From: Microbispora catharanthi
GTDB lineage: Bacteria > Actinomycetota > Actinomycetes > Streptosporangiales > Streptosporangiaceae
Assembly: GCF_006334915.2 (NCBI RefSeq)
Contig: NZ_VDMA02000021.1
Coordinates: 1-64,000 of the forward strand
Length of the DNA: 64,000 nucleotides
Direction of reading: 5' to 3'
Positions within the stretch are counted from its first letter, which is position 1; each line of letters starts with the position of its first letter. Positions 41,548 to 50,551 of this stretch are shown piece by piece. The notes beneath the pieces are model-generated. The model had not been told where the DNA came from and did no database searches. It saw nothing but the letters and a program-made list of their open reading frames with translations. The translations under genes were made by a program, and so were the position numbers.

Positions 41548-42864
41548 GTGAAGATCAGCGTGTTCGGGCTCGGGTACGTCGGCTGCGTCTCGGCCGCGTG
41601 CCTGGCGACCCAGGGGCACGAGGTCGTCGGGGTCGACGTGAACCCGGTGAAGGTCGACCTCATCAACGCCGGCACCGCGCCGGTGGTCGAGGAGCGGATC
41701 GGCGAGCTGACCGAGCAGGCCGTCGCCACGGGCCGGCTGCGGGCCACCCACGACGTGCACGCGGCCGTCGAGGCGAGCGACGTCTCCCTGGTCTGCGTCG
41801 GCACGCCGTCCGCGCCGAACGGCAGCCTCTCGACCGCCTACCTGGAGCGGGTCGCCGAGGAGATCGGCGAGGCCCTGGCGGGCCGGGAGCGATGGCACAC
41901 GGTCGTCTTCCGCAGCACGATGCTGCCGGGCACATGCGAGGGCCTGCTCGTCCCGATCCTCGAGAAGGCCTCCGGCCGCACAGCGGGGGTGGACTTCGGG
42001 GTGGCGGTCAACCCGGAGTTCCTCCGCGAGGGCACGAGCGTGCGCGACTTCTTCGATCCGCCGAAGACCGTCATCGGCGAGCTCGACGGCACGAGCGGCG
42101 ACATGGTGGCAGCGCTGTACGAGGGGCTGCCCGGGGAGGTATTCCGGGTGCCGGTCGCGGTGGCCGAGATGACGAAGTACGCGGACAACGCCTTCCACGG
42201 GCTCAAGATCAGCTTCGCCAACGAGCTGGGCGCGATCTGCCGGGCGCTCGGCCTGGACAGCCATCGGGTCATGGACGCCTTCCTGGCCGACCGCAAGCTC
42301 AACATCAGCCCCGCCTACCTTCGGCCCGGCTTCGCCTTCGGCGGCTCCTGCCTGCCCAAGGACCTGCGCGGCCTCGTCTACGCGGCGCGACAGGCCGACG
42401 TGTCCGTCCCCCTGCTGTCGCACATCCTGCCGTCGAACGAGGAGCACCTGCGCCGGGCCTTCGACCTGGTCGCCGCGACCGGCAGGCGCCGCGTCGGCCT
42501 GTTCGGCCTGTCGTTCAAGCCGGGCACCGACGACCTGCGCGAGAGCCCTCTGGTCGAACTCGCGGAACGCCTCCTCGGCAAGGGCTACGACCTGCGCATC
42601 TACGACGCGAACGTCACGATGTCGCGCCTGATCGGGGCGAATCGCGACTACATCGAGGGCCGGCTGCCGCACCTGGGCCAGCTGCTGACCAACTCGGCAG
42701 ACGACGTCCTCGCGCACGCCGAGGTCTGCGTCGTCGGCTGCAAGGACCCCGCGGTGCTGACCGCGCTGGATCGCGCGGGCGACCGCACGATCATCGACCT
42801 CGTCCGACTTCCCGACGCGGAGGCGCGCCGGGCACAACCGGAATACGTGGGCCTTGGCTGGTAG
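41548..42864 (+). CDS. UDP-glucose/GDP-mannose dehydrogenase family protein (AlgD-like)
   Basis: This is a 438-residue NAD-dependent four-electron sugar-nucleotide dehydrogenase. The Rossmann start is MKISVFGLGYVGCVSAACL. Further motifs are VGTPSAPNGSLSTAYLE, RSTMLPGT, NPEFLREG, AEMTKYADNAFHGLKI and the catalytic GFAFGGSCLPKDL. The active cysteine falls at residue 268, the same position as in Pseudomonas aeruginosa AlgD, and the length (438) is close to that enzyme. So GDP-mannose to GDP-mannuronate is the best guess; UDP-glucose remains possible. The GTG start is at 41548. Confidence 0.9.
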   Translation: MKISVFGLGYVGCVSAACLATQGHEVVGVDVNPVKVDLINAGTAPVVEERIGELTEQAVATGRLRATHDVHAAVEASDVSLVCVGTPSAPNGSLSTAYLERVAEEIGEALAGRERWHTVVFRSTMLPGTCEGLLVPILEKASGRTAGVDFGVAVNPEFLREGTSVRDFFDPPKTVIGELDGTSGDMVAALYEGLPGEVFRVPVAVAEMTKYADNAFHGLKISFANELGAICRALGLDSHRVMDAFLADRKLNISPAYLRPGFAFGGSCLPKDLRGLVYAARQADVSVPLLSHILPSNEEHLRRAFDLVAATGRRRVGLFGLSFKPGTDDLRESPLVELAERLLGKGYDLRIYDANVTMSRLIGANRDYIEGRLPHLGQLLTNSADDVLAHAEVCVVGCKDPAVLTALDRAGDRTIIDLVRLPDAEARRAQPEYVGLGW

Positions 42865-44032
42865 AGCGCTCATCCTCGTCGAGAACCTGTCCGTACCCTT
42901 CGATCGCCGTGTCTGGCAGGAGAGCACGGCGCTGCGGGACGCCGGGTGGGAGGTGCACGTCATCTGCCCCATGGGGGCCAACCGCGACACCGAGCCGGAG
43001 GCCGTGATCGACGGGGTGCGGATCCACCGCTATCCCCTGCGGCCCGCGACCGGTGGCCCCGTCGGTTACCTCCGGGAGTACGGCCTGGCGCTGCTGCACA
43101 CCTACCGGCTGGCGCGCAAGGTCGGCCCGGTCGAGGTCGTCCACGCCTGCAACCCGCCCGACCTGCTGTTCCTCGTGGCGCGGATGCTCAAGCGGCGCGG
43201 CGCCCGCTTCGTCTTCGACCAGCACGACCTGGTTCCCGAGCTCTACCTGTCCCGGTTCGGCCGGGGAGAGGACTTCCTCTACCGGCTCGTCCTGCGGCTC
43301 GAACGGCTCACCTACCGGGCGGCGGACGTCGTGATCGCGACCAACGAGAGCTACCGCCGCGCGGCGCTCACCCGGGGCGGCAAGAAGCCGGACGAGGTCT
43401 TCGTCGTGCGTAGCGCGCCCGTGGTGGAACGCTTCCATCAGGTCCCGCCGGAGGAGGCACTGAAGCAGGGCAAACCCCACCTGCTGTGCTACCTGGGCGT
43501 GATGGGTCCTCAGGACGGGGTCGACTACGCCCTCCGCTCCCTGGCCCTGCTCCGCGACGAGATCGGGCGCTCGGACTGGCACGCGGTGTTCGTGGGAGCG
43601 GGCGACACCTTCGACGCCATGGTGGCCCTGTCACACGAGCTCGGCCTGTCCGACATGGTGGAGTTCACCGGTCGCATTCCGGACGAGGACCTGCTGCGCT
43701 ACCTGTCCACGGCGGACGTCTGCCTCGCCCCCGACCCGTACAACCCGCTGAACGACGTGTCCACGATGAACAAGATCATGGAGTACATGGCCATGTCCAG
43801 GCCCATCGTGTCGTTCGACCTCAGGGAGGCACGGGTGTCCGCGGGGGACGCCGCGGTGTACGCGCCCCCGAACGACGAGTCCGAGTTCGCCAAGCTGATC
43901 GCCCTCCTGCTCGACGACCCCGAGGAGCGGCGGCGCATGGGCGAGATCGGCCAGGCCCGGGTCAGCGGACCGCTGTCGTGGGAGAACTCCCGTGCGGCGC
44001 TGCTGGCCGCCTACGACGCGGCCGTCTCCTGA
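42854..44032 (+). CDS. Family 4 glycosyltransferase
   Basis: This 392-residue GT-B retaining glycosyltransferase has the N-terminal domain VENLSVPFDRRVWQEST and ICPMGANRDTE. The donor domain ends with APDPYNPLNDVSTMNKIMEYMAM, where the E-x7-E-like pattern lies, and SFDLREARVSAGDAAVY. The start appears to be TTG 42854, 11 nt inside the dehydrogenase gene, which implies coupled translation; no better ATG/GTG precedes the fold. Probably adds one sugar to the lipid-linked repeat unit. Confidence 0.88.
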   Translation: MAGRALILVENLSVPFDRRVWQESTALRDAGWEVHVICPMGANRDTEPEAVIDGVRIHRYPLRPATGGPVGYLREYGLALLHTYRLARKVGPVEVVHACNPPDLLFLVARMLKRRGARFVFDQHDLVPELYLSRFGRGEDFLYRLVLRLERLTYRAADVVIATNESYRRAALTRGGKKPDEVFVVRSAPVVERFHQVPPEEALKQGKPHLLCYLGVMGPQDGVDYALRSLALLRDEIGRSDWHAVFVGAGDTFDAMVALSHELGLSDMVEFTGRIPDEDLLRYLSTADVCLAPDPYNPLNDVSTMNKIMEYMAMSRPIVSFDLREARVSAGDAAVYAPPNDESEFAKLIALLLDDPEERRRMGEIGQARVSGPLSWENSRAALLAAYDAAVS

Positions 44033-44037
44033 GCGCA

Positions 44038-44910
44038 CTACGCCTGAACGCGACTGCCGGTGTCGGTGCCCCAATGACGGCGACTCGAGCCTCCCGACAG
44101 GGCCCGCAGCCGGGTGAGCGCGCGGTCGAGGGCGAGGACGGCCAGATAACAGGCCGCGTCGAGCCGGGTGACCGCGCGCCTCGCCATCAGGGCCCGCAGC
44201 GCTCCGAGCTCCAGCCGCCCTTCCGCCAGCGGCAGGCCCAGCGCGTCGAGCTCACGGTTGCCCTGCCGTACGCGCACGCGGCGGCGCAGGTGCGCGCGGA
44301 CCGTCCGGGCGGGGCGGACGAGGGACCAGGCGCCGGCCACCACGGCCCGCTCCTCGGCCGCGAACGTCCGGTGGACGAGGCCGTCGTCGGAGATCACGTC
44401 CGGCATGGGGAAGACCCGGGCGTGCCCTTCCTCGGTCAGCACGTACACGCCGACGCCGGACAGCGCGCGGGACGGGGCGATGAGCAGATCATGGACCTTG
44501 TGCACCCGCCGGGAGATCGCGCTCGCGCCGTCCAGGTCCCACCGGGGGACCGGCGCGCAGGCGAGCACCCCCGGCCGGGCCGCCGCCGCCACGAGCGCGC
44601 GCACCGATTCCGCCGTGAGCACGACGTCGGCGTCCATATAGACGCGAGGGAACGTCCGGCACGCCTCGTCGCCGATCCGCAACGCGTTGGCCTTGCCGGG
44701 CGTCGCCGTCTCCAGGACCCGTACGCCTGCTCTCCTGGCCGCCTCGGCCGTGCCGTCGGTGCACGCGTTGGCGACCACCACGACGTCGAATTCACCGGGC
44801 GCCGTCCCGTCCAGCAGACGGGCGAGGTTGCCGGCGAGAACGCCCTCCTCGTTGTGCGCGGGCACGACGACGCTCACGATCGGACGGTTCACAGATCGGA
44901 GAGGGGTCAC
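44038..44910 (-). CDS. Family 2 glycosyltransferase
   Basis: This 290-residue GT2 protein has the fold start IVSVVVPAHNEEGVLAGNL, DVVVVANACTDGTAEAA, and the metal site in VYMDADVVLTAES. A C-terminal part with RRRVRVRQGNRELDAL follows. The start is uncertain: GTG 44910 and GTG 44892 are both in frame, and neither has a ribosome site. Starting at 44910 leaves only 4 nt to the divergent epimerase start, so the promoters must overlap coding sequence. It converges on the GT4 gene with a 5-nt gap. Confidence 0.85.
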   Translation of the reverse strand: MTPLRSVNRPIVSVVVPAHNEEGVLAGNLARLLDGTAPGEFDVVVVANACTDGTAEAARRAGVRVLETATPGKANALRIGDEACRTFPRVYMDADVVLTAESVRALVAAAARPGVLACAPVPRWDLDGASAISRRVHKVHDLLIAPSRALSGVGVYVLTEEGHARVFPMPDVISDDGLVHRTFAAEERAVVAGAWSLVRPARTVRAHLRRRVRVRQGNRELDALGLPLAEGRLELGALRALMARRAVTRLDAACYLAVLALDRALTRLRALSGGSSRRHWGTDTGSRVQA

Positions 44911-44914
44911 AGCA

Positions 44915-45460
44915 TTGAGAGTAGAGCGAACGGCCATCGACGGGGCGCTGCTGTTCGTACCGACACCGCACCGTGACGAGCGGGGACTGTTCACCCGCAC
45001 GTTCGACGCGCACGTCGCGGCGAAGGCCGGGCTGGACCCGGCCGCCTTCGTCCAGGACAGCCAGTCACGCTCCCGCAGGGGGACGATCCGCGGCATGCAC
45101 GGCCGGTCCGGGCGCGGCGAGGCCAAGCTGGTGCGGTGCGCCCGCGGAGCCGTGTACGACGTGATCGTGGACGCCCGGCCGGACTCGCCGACGTTCGGCG
45201 TGCGGACGTCGGTCCTGCTCGACGACGAGACGTTCGTGACCCTGTACGTCCCCCCCGGGCTGCTGCACGGGTTCCAGGCCCTGACGGACGCCGACGTCTG
45301 CTACCGGATCGACAGGGAGCACGACCCGTCCGAGGACCTGTCGGTGCGCTACGACGATCCGGACCTGCGAATCCCGTGGCCCCAACCGGCCTCTCTCATC
45401 AGTGAGCGCGACCTGGCCGCGGGAAGTTGGGCACAATTGCGGGACCGGCTACGCACCTGA
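44915..45460 (+). CDS. dTDP-4-dehydrorhamnose 3,5-epimerase-family protein (first copy)
   Basis: This 181-residue RmlC-type cupin shows TPHRDERGLFTRTFDA, DSQSRSRRGTIRGMHGR, YVPPGLLHGFQALTDAD and DPDLRIPWP. The catalytic-histidine segment is RGMHGR rather than the usual RGLHYQ, so substrate preference may differ from true RmlC. The start is TTG 44915 with GGAGAGGGG 8 nt upstream. A second family member lies at 60276. Confidence 0.85.
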   Translation: MRVERTAIDGALLFVPTPHRDERGLFTRTFDAHVAAKAGLDPAAFVQDSQSRSRRGTIRGMHGRSGRGEAKLVRCARGAVYDVIVDARPDSPTFGVRTSVLLDDETFVTLYVPPGLLHGFQALTDADVCYRIDREHDPSEDLSVRYDDPDLRIPWPQPASLISERDLAAGSWAQLRDRLRT

Positions 45461-45472
45461 AAGCGAGCGTCC

Positions 45473-46381
45473 ATGCGACGGCGAGGGGTCTCCCTGGCAC
45501 CTGTGGCGGCGGCCCTCGCCGCCGTGCTGATGCTGCTCGGCTGCTCTCCCTCGGCGGAGGACCCCTCCGAGGCGTCCGTGTCCCCCACCAGGCCGCCCGG
45601 CACGTCGCCCGCCGCACGGTGCCCCGGATATCCGGCGCCGGCCTGCACAGGGGTTCCGCCCGGAACACGGCTGACGACCCTGCCCCTCACGGAGAAGGGC
45701 GCCTACCGCGTCACGGCCCCGGGTACCGTCCTCGACCGCGTGCACATCGCCGGCGACCTGCTGATCACCGCCCGCGACGTGCGGATCAGCAACAGTCAGA
45801 TCGACGGCATCGTGCTGGACAGCTACGCCGGCAAGACCTACTCGTTCACCATCACCGACTCCACCGTGGGCACGGCCGACAGGTGCCAGTCGATGCCCGC
45901 CGTCGGGGACACCGACTACACGGCCGTGCGGGTGCTCGTGCGGGGCCACGGAGACGGCTTCCGCGACTCGGGGAACAACGTCACCATCCGGGACTCCTAC
46001 ATCCACCTGTGTTCCAACCCGGGCGACCACTCCGACGGCATCCAGACGTACGTCGGCGGCAAGGGGCTGGTCTTCCAGCACAACACGGTGGACCAGCGTG
46101 ACGCCAGGGACATCACCGCACCGATCTTCATCACCGACCCCCGCATGTCGGACGTGACGGTGACCGACAACCTCGTCATGGGCGGCACCTACAGCATCCA
46201 GGTCAGGAAGGTCCGCGACCGTGCCGTGGTCCGCGACAACAAGCTGGTCGACAAGTCGTGGGTGTACGGGCCGGTCGACGCCGACTGCGACAGGATCGAC
46301 TGGTCGGGCAACACGCTGGTGACGATCGACAAGGACTACCGGATCGTCTCGACCGTCGGTCCCCTCCCCTGCGTGGGATGA
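45473..46381 (+). CDS. Lipoprotein with right-handed beta-helix (pectate-lyase-like) domain
   Basis: In this 302-residue protein the lipobox LMLLGC (Cys24) anchors it outside the membrane. After a Pro/Ser linker, CPGYPAPACTGVPPGT opens a parallel beta-helix region with repeating strands: VLDRVHIAGDLLITARDVRISNSQI and then VTIRDSYIHLCS, VTDNLVMGG, AVVRDNKLV. Beta-helices of this kind bind or cleave polysaccharide. No clear catalytic set is identifiable. Coupled to the next gene by ATGA. Confidence 0.85.
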   Translation: MRRRGVSLAPVAAALAAVLMLLGCSPSAEDPSEASVSPTRPPGTSPAARCPGYPAPACTGVPPGTRLTTLPLTEKGAYRVTAPGTVLDRVHIAGDLLITARDVRISNSQIDGIVLDSYAGKTYSFTITDSTVGTADRCQSMPAVGDTDYTAVRVLVRGHGDGFRDSGNNVTIRDSYIHLCSNPGDHSDGIQTYVGGKGLVFQHNTVDQRDARDITAPIFITDPRMSDVTVTDNLVMGGTYSIQVRKVRDRAVVRDNKLVDKSWVYGPVDADCDRIDWSGNTLVTIDKDYRIVSTVGPLPCVG

Positions 46382-47289
46382 CGACGTCCCGGCGGGCCGC
46401 CATCACCGCGTGCTGCTGCCTCGTCCTGCTGGTGGTCGTCTACCTGCTGGCGGTGTGGACGGTGCCGGGACAGCGGTTCGAGGACGCGGTGCTGGAGGGA
46501 GCGCAGCGCGTGGCCGGCGGCCGGCAGGAGGAGGCCGCCCTCGCCGCTCTCGGCACGATCTCGCGTTACTCCCTGGCCGGCGCGGTGCTGCTGGTGTGCG
46601 CGGTCGCACTAGTCCGGCGCCGTCCCCTGCTCGCGGTCGCCGGCACGGCGGTCATCGCCGGATCGGTCGTCACGACCGAGGTCCTGCGTCACCTGGTCCT
46701 GCTGCGGCCGATCCTGCTGCCGTCCGGCGTGCGGCGGGATGACCAGAGCTTCCCCAGCGGCCACACGGCGGTCGCGATGTCGGTCATGTGCGCGCTCGTC
46801 CTCGTGATCCCCCACCGGTTCCGCTGGGTCGTGGTGCTCCCCACCTCGGCCTGGGCCACCGCCGTCGGCGCCTCCACCGTCACCGCCAACTGGCACCGGC
46901 CGAGCGACACGATCGGCAGCGATCTGATCGTGCTCGCCTACGCGTGCGCAGCGGTCGCGTTCCTCGCACGCGTGGGGGCGACGCGGGAGGCGGAGCCTCT
47001 CGGCCCGCTGGGACGCGTCGCGATGCGCCTGCTCATCGGGCTGCACGTGATCGGGGCCGTGGCAGGGCTCGCGGTCGCGGTCCTCGCGGCTCTCGGCGGA
47101 GACGGCGATCCGGCCGCGCTCAGGGCCGGCCGGGCGATCGCCCTGGCAGGGGGAGCCACGGTAGCCGCGACCATGCTCGGTCTGCTGCGCCGTACCGGCC
47201 TGGGGCCCGCTCCGCGTGGTCGTCCTCCCACGCCCGCACCGCCGCCTCCCTCTGGGCGGAGCGCAGCAACGCACCCGACGCCCCGATGA
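46378..47289 (+). CDS. PAP2-family membrane phosphatase
   Basis: In this 303-residue protein the phosphatase motifs are VLLRPI (motif 1 region), FPSGHTAVAMSV (motif 2) and TANWHRPSDTIGSDL (motif 3 with the catalytic His), embedded among about six membrane helices. It likely dephosphorylates an isoprenyl pyrophosphate or lipid phosphate outside the membrane, recycling the undecaprenyl carrier. ATG 46378 overlaps the lipoprotein stop. The last 57 codons are antisense to the following gene and are Pro/Arg-rich. Confidence 0.88.
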   Translation: MTTSRRAAITACCCLVLLVVVYLLAVWTVPGQRFEDAVLEGAQRVAGGRQEEAALAALGTISRYSLAGAVLLVCAVALVRRRPLLAVAGTAVIAGSVVTTEVLRHLVLLRPILLPSGVRRDDQSFPSGHTAVAMSVMCALVLVIPHRFRWVVVLPTSAWATAVGASTVTANWHRPSDTIGSDLIVLAYACAAVAFLARVGATREAEPLGPLGRVAMRLLIGLHVIGAVAGLAVAVLAALGGDGDPAALRAGRAIALAGGATVAATMLGLLRRTGLGPAPRGRPPTPAPPPPSGRSAATHPTPR

Positions 47290-48640
47290 GCAGGAAGGCG
47301 ACACCGGTGACGGTGGCGAACGACAGCAGGTCGAAGGTCGCGGAGCCGACCAGCGGCACGACCAGACAGGCGGCGAGCGTCAGGCCGAGGTCGCGCGGGG
47401 CCGGGTCCACACTCAACCGGCGGGCCCGCACGGCCGAGTAGATCCCGCAGAAGAACAGCGCCACGAAGACGGCGACGCCGACGGCTCCGCTCTCCACCGC
47501 GGTCAGGATGTACTGGTTGTCGAAGACCTGGTACTTCGGTGCGTACCAGGTGCCGATGCCCCGGCCGAGCCACAGGTGCCTGGCGACCTCGGTAGCCGCG
47601 ACATCGTAGTCGTGGGTGCGGTACTGGACGCTGCTGTCCGTCCCGGCGTTGGCGAACAGCCCGTACAGGGTGTTGAGCAGGCCGGGGAACGTCAGCTTCG
47701 CCACGGCCAGGAAGACCGCCGTGACGATCAGGGCCTGGACCTTGCGCCGCACGGGCCACCCGAGGACCAAGATGATTCCGACGACTCCGACACCCAGGAC
47801 CGCCGACCGCGACACGGAGAACAGCAGGCCCATGCCGATGAGCGCCGCGCACAACCACCAGCGCAGGGCGCCACGGCCGCCGCGGAAACCGTAGTGGACG
47901 GCGAGGGGCAGCAGCATGGAGCACAGCACGCCGAACTCGATCGGATGCCCGGTGGTGGCGGCCACCCGCCGCATGGAGTCACGCATGTCGACCGCCCCGC
48001 CTTCCGAGGCGAAGCGCAAACCGGGCAGCGCGAGATACTGAGTGAGGTCGAAGTCGGCCATGAACTGCAGCGCGCCGATGACCGCGATCACCGCCCCGCC
48101 CGTCACCATCGTCTTCAGCAGGAAGTCGAGGCGCTCCGGAGTGCGGACCCCGTCGCAGACGGCCAGCGCGATGCCGACGCTCGCCATGACGAGGACCAGG
48201 GCGTGATCGGACAGCTTCAGCTCGTCACTCGGCAGGTAGCCGTAACTGGCCACGCCGTAGGTGGCGGTGAGCGCGACGGCGTAGCAGAACAGGGCGGTGC
48301 GAACGGGGGTGCGGCCCTTGGCCACTCCCAGGGTGGTGGTGAACTGCGCGCACAGCCAGCACATTCCGGCGAGCAGGCTGAGGATGTTCGCGGGCGTCAG
48401 CGACAGCGGCAGGCCCCTCAGGACCAGCCGGGCCGGGATGATGAGCAGCGACAACGCGAACAGGGCCGCAAGCGTCGCACCGTCGGCACGACGGCGCGCC
48501 CCGGGGAGGAGCGGATCGGCGAGGACCGGATCGCCGCGGAGCGGGGCGCCGCGCATCGGCGCCGTGCCGAGCGCCGGCAGGGTCAGAGTGCGGCGGGCGT
48601 CCTGGTCGTCGACCCCGCGGGCCGGCCGGTCTGCGGGCAT
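47120..48640 (-). CDS. O-antigen ligase/polymerase-like membrane protein
   Basis: This 506-residue protein has about 11-12 hydrophobic helices and a large periplasmic-type loop between the later ones, as in the Wzy/WaaL superfamily. Recognisable positions are GHPIEFGVLCSMLLPLAV, FSVSRSAVLGVG and GTWYAPKYQVFDNQYI. It would polymerise or ligate glycan repeat units. A 55-residue hydrophilic N terminus precedes the first helix, so the start could be later. The 3' end overlaps the PAP2 gene by 170 nt. Confidence 0.85.
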   Translation of the reverse strand: MPADRPARGVDDQDARRTLTLPALGTAPMRGAPLRGDPVLADPLLPGARRRADGATLAALFALSLLIIPARLVLRGLPLSLTPANILSLLAGMCWLCAQFTTTLGVAKGRTPVRTALFCYAVALTATYGVASYGYLPSDELKLSDHALVLVMASVGIALAVCDGVRTPERLDFLLKTMVTGGAVIAVIGALQFMADFDLTQYLALPGLRFASEGGAVDMRDSMRRVAATTGHPIEFGVLCSMLLPLAVHYGFRGGRGALRWWLCAALIGMGLLFSVSRSAVLGVGVVGIILVLGWPVRRKVQALIVTAVFLAVAKLTFPGLLNTLYGLFANAGTDSSVQYRTHDYDVAATEVARHLWLGRGIGTWYAPKYQVFDNQYILTAVESGAVGVAVFVALFFCGIYSAVRARRLSVDPAPRDLGLTLAACLVVPLVGSATFDLLSFATVTGVAFLLIGASGALLRSAQREAAVRAWEDDHAERAPGRYGAADRAWSRLPWLPLPGRSPGRP

Positions 48641-48641
48641 C

Positions 48642-49421
48642 TCAGCCGCTCACCGCCGGCTGACGTCCCTCGGATGGACGCGGTCGCGTCCGGTCCGTCA
48701 CTGAGACGGTGGACGGCCCGTACGGCTCGGCATCGGCGGCTCCGCCGGCCCTGCGCACCTTTCTGCCCTTCCGCACGCGCATCGCCTGGGCGATGCTCTC
48801 GGCGGCGAAGGCCGCCACGAGGGTGGCGGCGGCGCCCAGGGCCAGGGCCACGGCGGCCGACCGCATCTTGCGGCCCTTCTGCGGCTCCGGCATGGTCGCC
48901 GGCACGGCCCGGTCGATCCTGATGAACGTGGCGCGCGGCGCCTTGAGCGCCTCCTGCCGCTCGGCCAGGATCTTCCTCGCACGGGCCTCCACCCGCATGA
49001 CGATGTCGCGGGCCGCCGCCGGGGACGCGCTCTCACCGGTGATGAAGACGAACGGTGTCTGGGCCAGCAGCTCCGGGTTGGTGCTGCCGTTGTTGACCTC
49101 GTAGCTCGGGTCGCCCTCGGGCGACGCCCCGAGCGCCGCCGCGGTCTCCGGCGTGGCGAGGGCCCCGATGAGAATGGAGGCCGTCATGCTGAGCCCCCGG
49201 TCGAAGTTGAGCAGAGGGTTCGTCAGCCCGTTCGGGTACTTGGGATTGCTCGGCAGGCTGCCGCCCGTCGTCGGCGTCGTCAGCACCAGAACCGTCGTGG
49301 ACGTGTAGGTGACCGGGATCGACAGATAGACCGCGATGGTCACGCCCACCGCCAGCGCGAAGGCGGGCAGCGTCACGAACCAGCGCCGGAAGACGACGAG
49401 GACGGTCCCCCAGAAGTCCAT
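48642..49421 (-). CDS. Wzz-like polysaccharide chain-length/co-polymerase protein (copy 1)
   Basis: In this 259-residue protein a transmembrane helix near residues 15-35 (FVTLPAFALAVGVTIAVYL) is followed by an extracytoplasmic region (VTYTSTTVLVLTTPTTGG). A second helix lies near 190-210, then a basic cytoplasmic tail. That layout fits Wzz/YveK-type co-polymerases without a kinase domain. It lies just downstream of a second paralogue with 14 nt between them. ATG 49421. Confidence 0.82.
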   Translation of the reverse strand: MDFWGTVLVVFRRWFVTLPAFALAVGVTIAVYLSIPVTYTSTTVLVLTTPTTGGSLPSNPKYPNGLTNPLLNFDRGLSMTASILIGALATPETAAALGASPEGDPSYEVNNGSTNPELLAQTPFVFITGESASPAAARDIVMRVEARARKILAERQEALKAPRATFIRIDRAVPATMPEPQKGRKMRSAAVALALGAAATLVAAFAAESIAQAMRVRKGRKVRRAGGAADAEPYGPSTVSVTDRTRPRPSEGRQPAVSG

Positions 49422-49435
49422 CGACCGCTCCTCAC

Positions 49436-50395
49436 TCAGCCGGCGCGCGAAGCGGGGCGGGACATGTCCTCACCGGACCCGTCGCCGATCGCGTCGCCGT
49501 CGGGGTCGGGCGCGAGCCGCAGCCCCCCGGAGCGGTCGCCGCCCTGTGGCTCGTCGGACACCACGACGATGACGGCGGTCGCGTCGTCGTCCCAGTTCTG
49601 GGATGGTCTCGGCGCGGGCGGAGCCGTGGTGGCCGGCGCGGCGTCGACGTCCGGCGGCGGGACGTCCGGCTCGTACGCCGACGGCGTGATGGCCGGACGC
49701 TGCGGCTGAGCCACCCAGGGGGCGTGGACGACGTACGACGCGCGGCGGTTGCCACGCTGCCGGTCCACGAGGTAGGCCAGGCCGAATCCGACGACCATGA
49801 CGGCCAGCAGCCCACCGGCGGCCGCGCCCCACTTGACCGTCCGCTTCGCCTCTGGCGTCCCGGGTGGCATCACGTCGGTGATGGCGATGTACGTGGACGG
49901 CGGCGCCTTCAGCGCCCGCTGCCGGGCGGCGAGTTCCGCGCGAATGAGCTGCCCGGCCTTCCGTACGGTCGCGTCGGCCACGGCCGGGGACCTGCTGTCC
50001 ACCTCGACGTAGACGAACGGGCCGTTGGTGCTGATGCCGAGCAGGTCGGGATTGGTGCGGCCGTCGTTGATCGTGATCTCGGTGGGGCCGCCGGGCCTGA
50101 CGCCGAGGCGGGTCATCATCTCCGGAGTGTTCATGGACAGGATGAGGATGCCCGCCGTGGTCCGCAAACCGTCGTTGAACTGCAGGAGCGGGTTGGTGAG
50201 CCCGGCCGCCTCCTTGGGGTCGGGCGAAAGGGTGCCGCCGCTCGTCGGCGTGGTCAGGACCATGGCCGTGCTGGAAACATACGTGGTGGGCAGCATGAGA
50301 TAAGCGACCACGGCCACGAGAATTGCGAGCGCGAATATCGGCGGGCCCACGGACCGGCGGCGAGCGAGCGTGAAGATGCTCTTCCAGAAGTCCAT
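49436..50395 (-). CDS. Wzz-like polysaccharide chain-length/co-polymerase protein (copy 2)
   Basis: This 319-residue paralogue of the next gene has the same start (MDFW), the helix GPPIFALAILVAVVAYLM, the segment TTYVSSTAMVLTTPTSGGTL, and a second helix near 210-230. It adds a longer acidic/proline-rich cytoplasmic tail ending near DGSGEDMSRPASRAG. ATG 50395 is chosen because it aligns with copy 1; the upstream ATG lies in the divergent promoter region. Confidence 0.82.
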   Translation of the reverse strand: MDFWKSIFTLARRRSVGPPIFALAILVAVVAYLMLPTTYVSSTAMVLTTPTSGGTLSPDPKEAAGLTNPLLQFNDGLRTTAGILILSMNTPEMMTRLGVRPGGPTEITINDGRTNPDLLGISTNGPFVYVEVDSRSPAVADATVRKAGQLIRAELAARQRALKAPPSTYIAITDVMPPGTPEAKRTVKWGAAAGGLLAVMVVGFGLAYLVDRQRGNRRASYVVHAPWVAQPQRPAITPSAYEPDVPPPDVDAAPATTAPPAPRPSQNWDDDATAVIVVVSDEPQGGDRSGGLRLAPDPDGDAIGDGSGEDMSRPASRAG

Positions 50396-50551
50396 GCTTC
50401 CCCGCCCTCCGTGACCATATACGTCCGGCCACCCGAGAATGTACTTTACCAATCATGGGTTGGCGCGGCCCGGTTCAAACGGTCCAACAAACCGTTACAT
50501 CTGGCAACCCTCACGCAGCGTTACCGGCCTTCCCGAGCGGAGCGGAACGAA
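50396..50551. promoter_or_regulatory. Divergent Wzz / acyltransferase intergenic region
   Basis: This 156-bp AT-richer gap holds a 6-bp inverted repeat AACGGT-N7-ACCGTT (50478-50483 and 50491-50496) and a CGGTT/AACCG pair overlapping it (50471-50494). It is a candidate regulator site for the two divergent transcripts. Confidence 0.45.
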
